A stretch of DNA of 64,000 nt, from NCBI GenBank assembly GCA_948567375.1, contig OX419758.1:4903001-4967000 (forward strand), read 5' to 3'. The first letter of the stretch is position 1, and each line of letters begins with the position of its first letter. The DNA is from Lunularia cruciata (taxonomy: Eukaryota > Streptophyta > Marchantiopsida > Lunulariales > Lunulariaceae). The notes under the pieces are model-generated. The model was not told the DNA's origin. It ran no database searches and worked only from the letters and a program-made list of their open reading frames with translations. Of this stretch, positions 47,696-56,432 are shown piece by piece. The translations under genes were made by a program, and so were the position numbers.

Positions 47696-49203
47696 ATGTC
47701 AAGAAATTTTCCTTCACCATTGAGGAGTTGTCCTGCAGGAGATTGTGGGAAGGGAAGTAGAGTTGAAGACGCATTGGTGTGTAGAGGAGAATTCGAGAGA
47801 GCTAACCCGAGAGATAGTGAGGAAGAAAGAAAGATGGGAGGAGGAAAGAAGAGCTCCAAATTCATAGTGAGAAATCATGTGATTCAGAGGTTAGATGTGA
47901 TTGCAAGGATTGAAGTCTTGAGCCGACTTCGGATCACATTCTTGGCGTGGAACAGGAATGTTAGTTTTCCAGGATTCATGATTGAGATGATCAAGAGTAA
48001 ATGTCTTGATGGCCCTGAGGAAGAGGGGAAGAGAGGAAATCTGGCTCGTTGGACGGAGTCGGATTGGAGATTAGTACTCAAAAGAGAGGTAGGCATGGAG
48101 CAGGGTGCTACATTCTTGGGGAAGGGAGAGATAGCCAAAGAAATGCAAGAAGTGAGGGATGCATTCTCTTTGAAGCGGACAAAGAATGGGTACAAAGTAG
48201 AGAGTTACAAGGATCCGGTCAAGAGAGGGATCGTGAGCGCTCTCATGGCAATCCTGAAGCCAGAGAGAACAACTTATGTGATGAAACACCAAGCAGTGTT
48301 CTTCCATAAGATGTTTGCAGGAGAGCCAATCAATTGGGCAAGGTGCTTCCATGGGCGAACAAGGAAGATGGTGTGGAATTTGTGAGATAAGTCATCTCCA
48401 CATTACATTGTGCCATTTGCATCACATTTCTACCTCGGGCTGAAACTACTCAATGCGGCGGAGCGCAACAGAATGGTGTTGCATTTTCATCCCGACTTAA
48501 GAAAGGAGGTCGACACGGAAGAGCACCAGTTTATTCTTCAGATCCGAAGCAGTGATGAGTATACACACAGACGGGGAAGAGTGCGCAAGTGGAAGTAAGT
48601 ACTCCGAAGTCAAAGAAGTGAGGTCGACAAGGAGAAGGCAAAGATGTCAAGAAGACAAGACCTTGGAAGACCAAAAGAGGAAACCCGAGGAAAGGTATGA
48701 TGGTGATCGTGTCTTCGGAAGAAGACTCGGAGGGCGAAGCCGAGTGCAAGTCCGAAGACTCGGAATGCAAGGAAGAACCCGAGCTCACACTATAGAGTGG
48801 GGATACGAGTAGTGACAGCGATGAAGGTGGGGAGATGACGTCGGTGCCCGCATCAAAAGAAGAAGTTGGGATGGAGCTCGAGGAAGAGAGTAATGCGAAG
48901 TTAGAAGACAAAGTGCCAAGTAAGAGGAGAAGAAGATTACCATTCAGAGAGGAGTTTGGTCTAGGTGAAAGGTGAAGTGTGAAGCGGGTCCAAGCAAGGC
49001 AAGGGAAGAGGAGAATGCTAGTTTGGGGAGTGAAGCGTCCATTCCGATACAACAACTGTAGAGAAGAAGGCAAGTATTGAGAGAAGAAGAGGTAAAGAAG
49101 GAGATCACTCCGCAAGATGAAGTAGTCATGAGTGATGGAGTAGAATATCTGAGGGAGATTTTTTGCTTGTTGTTGGTGAATTGGAACACAAGAAGAGGGA
49201 GAT
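47696..49203 (+). pseudogene. LTR ORF of 1L 3' LTR, N-terminal part (continues 61787-62849)
   Basis: From the ATG (MSRNFPSPLRSCPAGD) the frame stays open for 229 codons, matching the 1R ORF (RLDVIARIEVLSRLRITF, WARCFHGRTRKMVW). It stops at a TGA at 48383-48385, where 1R has CGG. More frameshifts follow in the acidic linker. Element 1R then interrupts it just after the codons for EHKKRE, and it resumes at 61787 with MQSKYLEVKIVLQV. With 1R removed the reading order matches the intact ORF. Confidence 0.85.
49199..49203. other. target-site duplication of 1R, left (GAGAT)
   Basis: GAGAT directly precedes the 1R end (TGTGACAAC). The same five bases follow the other end at 61782-61786. Confidence 0.9.
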
Positions 49204-49706
49204 TGTGACAACCTAGCAAATATCATTTTTGCGATAATCTGGTAAGTAAAGTTTGTTCTTGCAGAGATACAATTCAGAATTGGTCAAATACAAAGCAAAG
49301 TAACAATGTAGTTCTTCTTGAGTTCGTCTTTAATCTCTCAGGTAGAAACCACACCCAAAAGAGAGTAACAAGCACTGACTCGCAGTCTTGTCACAAATTA
49401 ACACTTCTTAATCACAACTCCATCAAATCTTTCCAAACAATCTTGATTGTGATGATTCAAGCTCTCCCAAAAATGGCACTTCATTGCAAAACAACTTTGC
49501 CTCAAAATTGTGTTCCACCCCTCCACTGAAGGCACAACTTCCTTGATCAAAATTGCTTCACATCAACCTTGCACTGCACTCACAAATGCAGAATACTACA
49601 AACACTACAATTCCTCTCAAATCTATCAAGGCATTGCTTTGATTGCACTTCACTCAAGATCAAACATACAGAATGAAGATCAAGGCCGTGGAATCCAACA
49701 TCTAAC

Positions 49707-49904
49707 AAGCACATTGACTTGCACTTCAAATTTCTCCAAACACTCACAAACACAATCACAAAGTTGATACTCGGAATCAAGCTTAAGCAACGAGCACTGC
49801 TTCATAAGCACATTGACTTGCACTTCAAATTTCTCCAAACACTCACAAACACAATCACAAAGTTGATACTCGGAATCAAGCTTAAGCAACGAGCACTGCT
49901 TCAC
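49707..49904 (-). repeat. perfect 99-bp tandem duplication in the 1R 3' LTR
   Basis: 49707-49805 and 49806-49904 look identical. The matching place in the 1R 5' LTR (about 59742-59840) and in the 1L LTRs has one unit. So it arose in this LTR after, or during, insertion. Confidence 0.85.
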
Positions 49905-49970
49905 AGCACTTTGCTTTATCTATTCTCAAAAATAATGAGCACTAAACAACAATTCTCTGCGAATGCCACT

Positions 49971-49980
49971 CTTAAATAGT
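49971..49980 (-). promoter_or_regulatory. second TATA-like site in the LTR tail
   Basis: The minus strand reads ACTATTTAAG. It is conserved in the other LTRs (near 40482 and 59907). If used instead of the upstream TATA box, the transcript would start after the ORF. Confidence 0.3.
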
Positions 49981-50094
49981 GAATCAATCGACAGTTCTAA
50001 CAACTATACCGTTCTACAACAACTCTTCTAACCTGCAGATCCGAAATGACAATGCACCTCTTCATATCTGCCTCTTCAAATCTCAAAACTATTA

Positions 50095-52680
50095 CTACTC
50101 CGATCCAATGTCTACTTCTTCCTCGGCTTTCAAACCCGAACCCAAAGTAACTTTACTTCCTACTACTCTGTCCTCGGGTTTCATATCTTCTACTTCTTCT
50201 ACCAGATCCAGCAATTCTCTTTCCTGATCTGAAATTGCACTAGTGGGTAATCTATCTAACTCCTCATCTCCAAACCCACTCTTCTCTAATGTCTCCATTG
50301 GTAACTCCAAAGACATTTGCACTCCTATGTTATCTACTTTGGGTTTTGCTCTAACATCCTTCCAAAGCTTTTCTATCTCTATTTTCACTAAGTCTAATCT
50401 AATTGAGATGTTGTCTTCTACTTCTAATATCTTCTGGTCTACCTGAGTTCTGAGACTAATTAACAAGGCATTCAAATCTGTGTCTTTTGCCTGTCTTTGC
50501 CTCGTCTCCTGCACTAACAACTTCAACTCGTGCAACCTTGTTTCTTCAATCCGAACGTTGGCTTCTGTACTTAGTATTGCATTCATTTTGAGGACAATCT
50601 CCTTCAATGGCTCCAATCTTGTCTTCCTCTCACGCTCACGATCTGCAAGCCAATCCTCTTGGTACATTGCCAACTCCGCTTTGAACTCAGCTTTCATTGT
50701 CTCCTTCTCCTTCTCCTTCTGTACAACCTTCTCCTCTTGATTACAAAGTAACTCTCGTAATGGGTCTTCTTCTCGGTATTGTGCCGCCAACTCTCTTTGC
50801 CAAGGTTGCTTCTTCTCCTTGACACTCTCCATCACTCTATTGAGCTCCTCGTCCTTTGCTGCTACCCTCGCCATAGCATGGATTACTTCTACTCTTGAAT
50901 CAGCAAACTGCTGCTTCAAGATCTCGTACTCTGCTACTTGTCTTTCCCTTGCTATGTCACTCTTCCTCACAAGATCCTCCCAATAGCTCACTTCTCTCTT
51001 CAGGTCTTCAATTACCTGACTTCTCTCTACTGCCTCCGCTTGCAGTACTTCTCTTTCCTTCTTACCTCGGGTTATACTCTTCTTCAACTCCGAGTTTTCT
51101 TCTTCTAATCTCACCAACACTTGCAATACAGTCATTACCTCCGGACATGTCGATTGCATTTCCTTCTTCTTATGTTCTAACTTTACCAACAAAGGACACA
51201 CCACTTCCCGCAAGTACTCCACTCCATCGCTTGTGGTTACTTCTTTGTGTGTGGCCACTTCTCTTCCTACTTCATGTTCATCCAATACTCGCCTTCTTCT
51301 CTGCAGTCTTCGTATCGGAATCAAAGCTTCACTTCCCGAGCTTTCTCCTACCTCTTCCTTCACTTTACTCGGCCCCGCTTCACACTTCGCCTTACGTCTC
51401 AAGCAAACTCCTCGCTGTACTATGATCTTCTTCTCTTCAGGCATAGTTACTTTGTCTTCCAACTGTGTTTTGTCTTCGGCTTCTATCTCGGCTTGGACTT
51501 CTTCTTCATATTCTTCAGTTGCTGGCGCCAATGTCATTTCTCCTCCTTCATCACTATCATTGCTTGTATCTTTGCTCTGCAGCGTTAGCTCAGGCTCCTC
51601 CTTGTGTTCTGAGTCCTCAGTTTTGAGCTTGGCATCTCCTTCTGAGTCTTCATCCTCCAACTCAATCACCATCATACTTTGCCTCGGGTTGCCTCTCTGC
51701 ATCTTCCAAGGTTTCTTGATGTCTTTGGCTTCCCCTTGCCGACCCCTCTTCTTTGACTTTGGAGTGCTTGCTTCTATCTCCATGCTCTTACCCGTCTTCA
51801 TGTAGTACTCAGCCGTGCTCCGGATTTGAAGAATGTACTGTTGTTCCTCCACGTCGACATCTCTTCTCAAGTCGGGATGGAAGTGAGACACCATTCTGTT
51901 TTGCTCTGCCAAATTGAGCAAATTCAACCCGAGGTAGAAACGTGCTGCAAATGGCACGATGTAGTGGAGAGGCAACTTATCCCGCAAATCCCACACCATT
52001 TGTCTCATCCTCCCATGGAAGCACCTCACCCAATTAATAGGTTCTCCTGCAAACAATTTATGGAAGAACACCGCTTGGTGCTTCATCACATAAGTTGTTC
52101 TCTCTGGCTTCAAGATTGCCATAAGAGCACTCATGATCCTTCTCTTCATTGGATCCTTGTAACTCTCAACCTTATACGCATTCTTTGTTCTCTTCGAAGA
52201 GAAAGCGTCTCTCACCTCCTGAGTCTCCTGAGCTATCTCTCCCTTCCCCAAGAATGTGGCTCCCTGCTCCAAGCCTGCCTCCTTCCCGAGTACGAGTCTC
52301 CAATCCGACTTTGTCCAGCGAGCCAGATTTCCTCTCTTCCCTTCTTCCTCGGGTCCATCGAGACACTTACTCTCGATGATTTCTATCATGAATCCAGGAA
52401 AGCTTACATTCCAATTCCATGCCAGAAAGGTGATCCGAAGTCGGCTCAAGACTTTGATCCTTGCTATTACGTCTAACCTCCGAATTGCATGATTTCTCAC
52501 TGTGAATTCGGAGTTCTTCTTTCCTCCTCCCATCTCTTCTACTTTCTCCCTCTCTCTCAATTTCACTCTCACGACTTCTCCCTTGTGCACTAACATGATT
52601 CCAACTCTATTTCCCTTCCCCCAATCACCTGCAAGACGACTTCTCAATGGCAAAGGAAATTTTACTCGACATCTCATCAT
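50095..52680 (-). CDS. LTR-encoded 861-aa coiled-coil protein, unknown function
   Basis: The ATG at 52680 to TAG at 50095-50097 is unbroken for 861 codons and lies entirely inside the 3' LTR. Residues about 55-290 look globular (RLDVIARIKVLSRLRITFLA, TTYVMKHQAVFFHKLFAGEP, FHPDLRRDVDVEEQQYILQI). Then come a basic patch (PKSKKRGRQ, a possible nuclear signal), an acidic Ser/Glu linker to about 410, a basic stretch (RRLQRRRRVL), and a long Glu/Lys/Arg coiled coil from about 510 to 760. It has no motif of gag, protease, RT or integrase. Its start is not exactly conserved: an extra base makes MSSKI... out of frame, and this copy uses ATGATG just upstream. It may be the first cistron of the element RNA. 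Additional ORFs of unknown role are known in Tat/Ogre-type elements, but usually outside the LTR. Confidence 0.85.
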   Translation of the reverse strand: MMRCRVKFPLPLRSRLAGDWGKGNRVGIMLVHKGEVVRVKLREREKVEEMGGGKKNSEFTVRNHAIRRLDVIARIKVLSRLRITFLAWNWNVSFPGFMIEIIESKCLDGPEEEGKRGNLARWTKSDWRLVLGKEAGLEQGATFLGKGEIAQETQEVRDAFSSKRTKNAYKVESYKDPMKRRIMSALMAILKPERTTYVMKHQAVFFHKLFAGEPINWVRCFHGRMRQMVWDLRDKLPLHYIVPFAARFYLGLNLLNLAEQNRMVSHFHPDLRRDVDVEEQQYILQIRSTAEYYMKTGKSMEIEASTPKSKKRGRQGEAKDIKKPWKMQRGNPRQSMMVIELEDEDSEGDAKLKTEDSEHKEEPELTLQSKDTSNDSDEGGEMTLAPATEEYEEEVQAEIEAEDKTQLEDKVTMPEEKKIIVQRGVCLRRKAKCEAGPSKVKEEVGESSGSEALIPIRRLQRRRRVLDEHEVGREVATHKEVTTSDGVEYLREVVCPLLVKLEHKKKEMQSTCPEVMTVLQVLVRLEEENSELKKSITRGKKEREVLQAEAVERSQVIEDLKREVSYWEDLVRKSDIARERQVAEYEILKQQFADSRVEVIHAMARVAAKDEELNRVMESVKEKKQPWQRELAAQYREEDPLRELLCNQEEKVVQKEKEKETMKAEFKAELAMYQEDWLADRERERKTRLEPLKEIVLKMNAILSTEANVRIEETRLHELKLLVQETRQRQAKDTDLNALLISLRTQVDQKILEVEDNISIRLDLVKIEIEKLWKDVRAKPKVDNIGVQMSLELPMETLEKSGFGDEELDRLPTSAISDQERELLDLVEEVEDMKPEDRVVGSKVTLGSGLKAEEEVDIGSE

Positions 52681-52691
52681 TGCAAGTTCAA

Positions 52692-52699
52692 TTTTTATA
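52692..52699 (-). promoter_or_regulatory. TATA box of the 1R 3' LTR
   Basis: The minus strand reads CTCTATAAAAATTG, 12-19 bases before the ATG at 52680. It is conserved in three LTRs. It fits the U3 promoter, which would put the ORF in R-U5. Confidence 0.5.
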
Positions 52700-53083
52700 G
52701 AGTTGCGCTTCTTTGTCTTTTGTCACTTTGAGTTTCTACCAAGAAATCACACCTCCGGCATGCACCTGTCACTGTCAATAAACCTTCGCACATATGGGCC
52801 GCTAGTTTTTAAACGGCCCCTTCTTGAATTTCTCACCCCGACAAAAGGTTGTTAGATGGTCTTTGCCTTGGGTTGAGCTCCCCCCAATACAAAGACAATT
52901 TACTTTGGGTTGTTTGCTGACAGGGCATTTCCGAGTACTTCGTCTTATGACCCAAAGTCACTTTACTTTGGGTTTCATCCCAAAGACTCTTTTCTTTGCC
53001 TTCTTTGGCCATACAGGCGCAATCCGACTTCTCTATACACTTCTTCTCCTTTATTTTGAAAAAAACAAAATGTGGGCACCACA

Positions 53084-53100
53084 TACCTCCTCCCTCAAAT
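53084..53100 (-). other. polypurine tract of 1R
   Basis: The minus strand reads ATTTGAGGGAGGAGGTA directly before the LTR start TGTGGTGCCC. Confidence 0.88.
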
Positions 53101-56100
53101 GTGAGCATCCCCGCGAACATAGGCCTCGGGTGTTTTAGAAACTTCTGAGCCTATGGTCCAATATCTCTGAACTCTCCACCTGTTTACTCAAGAGGCAAAA
53201 GGATTACCTTCCAAGTCTACAAGCTGCATAGACCCATTTTTGTAAAGATGAAGAACTTGATAGGGACCCATCCATCTCAAATGCAACTTGCCTGGAGAAA
53301 ATATTCGGCAATTGTCATATAACAAAACCAAATCTCCTTCACGTACAGCCACAGGCTTGATTCTCTGATCATGCCTAACTTTCCTCTGTGCTTGTACTTC
53401 TTTTGTGGTTTGCATTGCATCGTCTCTTTTCTCTTCTAACCACATTAGTTGATGAATTTGAAGGTCCTGGCTGTCTTCTTCCGACATTCCTTCTTCGCAA
53501 AGAATCCGATATGTCGGCACTTCAAATTCAACTAGCAGTATGGGATGCAAGCCATATGTCAAGAAGTATGGAGTTTGTTTGGTTGTAATCTTTTCTGTCA
53601 TTTGATATGCCCACAACGTGACTGGTAATTTTGTATCCTAGTCATAGGCATAACTGACAGTCACCTTATTCAAAATTTTGCAAAGTAACCCATTCGTTTT
53701 TTTTGTTAAGCCATTTGCTTTTGGGTTATAAGGAGTCGTCTTTTGATGTTTAATCTGAAAGTACTTGGTTAACGCCTCCATTACAGAGTTCAAAGACTGT
53801 GTTCCTTGGTCACTGACCAATTCCAGAGGACACCCATATCGGGAGATGATGTTTCAAAAGAAAAATTCCACCACAGTTTCAGCATCATCTCTACGAGTTG
53901 CTTCAGCTTCGACCATCTTGGTAGCATAGTCAGTGCAAACCAAAATGTATCGCTTTCTTGTGACTCGGGTCACTGGTTGAATGGGACCCACAAAATCAAT
54001 CCCCCATTTCTCAAATGGGGCCAAAGGCAAAATTGGTCTCAAAGGCCATTGAGAAGTCGCCGTCGGCTTCCCCGTTCTCTGACAAGCATCATAGCTTTGG
54101 ATATGAGCATGTACATCTTTGTACATTGTAGGCCACCAATACCCTACCAAAAGAATTTTCTTTACAGTATTCTTTAGAGCATAGTGTCTTCCCGATGCTT
54201 TGGAGTGCAAAGATTCAATCAAACCGCCTACTTTGTGTGTCTCCAAGCATCACCAAAGTACTTTATCTTTGCCCATCTAAAATAAAATGTTGTGTTTAAG
54301 CTGGTACGGCCCCATTTTCCTAAGAAAGACTGCCCGCTGTTCCGGGTCCATCCCCTCAAGACAATGGAGAGTATTCAGATAATGATATTTAGCTGCATAC
54401 CTTGTACTTTGCATTGCTGATAAGTGATACAACTCTTTGTCAGGGAACCGATTGTCAATTTCCCACTCCTGGTCTTGAGTTTCTAACCTGGACAGGAAGT
54501 CCGCATTTGAATGCGAAGCTCCCTTCCTTACTTGTACAATATACGTGAACTCTTGTAACAACAAGATCCATCTTGCAATTTGCCCAGATAAATCTGCCTT
54601 CTTGCCAAATGTTGCAAGGCGTAAGGATCAACATAGAAGACAAACTCATATCCCAACAAATAATGGCAAAATTTCTTGCAAGCATATACCATTCCGAGTG
54701 CTTCTCTTTCATTTGTCGAATAGTTCTTTTCAGAAACTGAAAGTTGTCGGCTGGCATAATACACCGGGTAGTCCTTCTTCTTTTCATCCTTCTGACTTAA
54801 AACAACTCCGATGGCCATGGACAAAGTATCCACATATACATGAAAAGGGACGTCCCAATTTGGGGCCCTCATAACTGGTGCTTCAACCAGCTTCTTCTTC
54901 AACACCTAGAAAGCTTCTTCTTGATTTGCTTCCCACAGATAGTCTTTGGATTTCTTCATAAGCTTTGTAAGTGGTGCAGCAAGCACTGCATAGTTTGACA
55001 CAAAGCGTCTGTAGTATCCGACATGTCCTAAGAAGGCTCTCAGCTCCCAGATGTTCTTTGGGGATTCCAAAGCTGCAATTATCTTGACCTTCTCAACATC
55101 AACTTCAATACCTCGGCTTGACACCCGATGCCCCAGAAGAATTCCCTCCTTCATTGCAAAGAAGCATTTTTCCGGGTGTAATGACAAGCCGGCAAAATGA
55201 CACCTTTCAAAAGTTTGGCGAAGGTAATCTAAATGTACATCTCTTTGCCCAAACACACAAAAGTCATCAATAAAGACTTCCACAAATTTGCATAGGAAAT
55301 CTTTGAAGATTGAATTCATCATCCGCTGGAAAGTAGTGGGAGCATTACACAACCCAAAGGGCATTTGATTGTAAGCAAAAGTGCCCCAATCGGTTGTGAA
55401 TGTAGTTTTATCCTTGTCTTCTTCTCAAATGGATACTTGATTGTACCCTGAAAATCCATCGAGAAAACTATAACAAGGATGCCCAGCTACCTGATCTAAA
55501 ATTGTATCGGTAAAAGGCAAGGGATGATGATCTTTCCTTGTGACTGCGTTCAACTTCCGGAAGTCTTGGCACACTCGGATCTTCCCCATTTTCTTCTCTG
55601 GGACAATGAAAATGGAGGAGACCCATTCACTACTTAAGACAGGGAAGATGATTCTGGCCCCTAAGTACTTGTTGATTTCATCTTTCACCGACAGCGAGTA
55701 CTTTGGGTTCAAGCGGTATTGCCGCTGCCAAACCGGAACTGCACCTTCAACCAGATCAATCCGGTGTTCTCCAAATTCTTGTGGAATACCCGGCATTTGA
55801 TCAATAGACCAGGCAAATACATCCTGGAATTCTATAAATAGGGCAGTGTATCCTGCCAACTCCTCCGAAGTAACTGCCTTCGAAATTTTTAAAATTTTTC
55901 CTTCAATTAATAAAACATCTTGACAGTCATCGGTGTTGATGACTCCTTCAACGTGGCTTACTCGGCTTAACCCAAGGCGAGCTGCCATCAAACCCCCTTG
56001 CTCCAAGTCAAGTTCACCTGAGGCGAGGTCATATGGATCTTTGTCTTCAACATCCACCTCGTAGCATTCCAAGTAATTAACTTGGACTTCGTCTTCGGAT

Positions 56101-56432
56101 TTGTCTGAGGACGAAGACAATGAGTCTTCGGATTTGTCCTCCTCTTCCAACGAACTTGTTTCCCAAAGATGGGGAACCTTCGTCCAACTCACAGTCACCA
56201 GCTTCTGATCTTCGAACAAAATGTCCTTGAATCTTAACTTCTGCTGATGCCAATCCACCACAACTTGGGCACTGTACAACTAGGGTCTGCCGATCAACAG
56301 AGGGTAACCAGTCTTTGTCACTGGTTGCAACATGATGTAGTTCAACTTGAAGTGTACCCCTCCAATGATCATGGTGATGTTTGACAGCATGCCCAAAGGC
56401 CGTCTCCTGGTTTGGTCTGCAAATTTCAACAC
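53101..56432 (-). pseudogene. pol relic of 1R (end of protease, RT, RNase H, integrase)
   Basis: Reading down: the protease end GYPLLIGRP then a stop; RT with FAWSIDQMPGIPQEFGEHRI, ARIIFPVLSSEWVSSI, GYNQVSI then a stop, YNQMPFGLCNAPTTFQRM, and the catalytic FIDD at about 55265; RNase H VPFHVYVDTLSMAIGVVLSQ; integrase HYALKN and DACQRTGKP (first Cys of the pair is Tyr), GIDFVGPIQP and CTDYATKM (catalytic Asp kept), SDQGT (second Asp kept), and NPKANGLTKKTNGLL, where the catalytic Glu is Lys. In-frame stops at 56280, 55425, 54906, 53854 and 53638 are shared with 1L. The end matches the Tat/Athila type, without a chromodomain. It is not functional as read. Confidence 0.9.

Larger units (their letters stand above)
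47291..49203 (+). repeat. 3' LTR of 1L, first part (split by 1R)
   Basis: It runs from TGTGGTACCC to the left GAGAT (49199-49203) and resumes at 61787. The joined length is about 3.77 kb. It contains a TATA box (TATAAAAA, 47669-47676) and the ORF from 47696. Confidence 0.88.
49204..53083 (-). repeat. 3' LTR of 1R (3.88 kb, full length)
   Basis: It runs TGTGGTGCCCACA (53083) to GTTGTCACA (49204). The start directly follows the polypurine tract, which proves that the ORF at 50095-52680 lies inside the LTR. The layout is about 0.4 kb upstream with the TATA box, then the ORF, then about 0.9 kb of tail carrying a 99-bp duplication. Confidence 0.9.

Noticed and set aside
47696-48385. The 229-codon ORF as a host gene
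   Set aside because: It lies inside the 1L 3' LTR and aligns with the 1R LTR ORF, which continues past the stop. It is the damaged N-terminal part of that ORF.
49204-50100. Treating 49204-50100 and 59235-60120 as short (about 0.9 kb) LTRs
   Set aside because: At first these looked like the LTR pair, but the TSD positions, polypurine tract and TGTGGT ends show that the LTR extends through the ORF to 53083 and 61781.
51233-51805. Plus-strand ORFs opposite the LTR ORF (also 51826-52476, 59912-60502)
   Set aside because: These are Ser/Leu-rich antisense shadows of the acidic and coiled-coil coding region.
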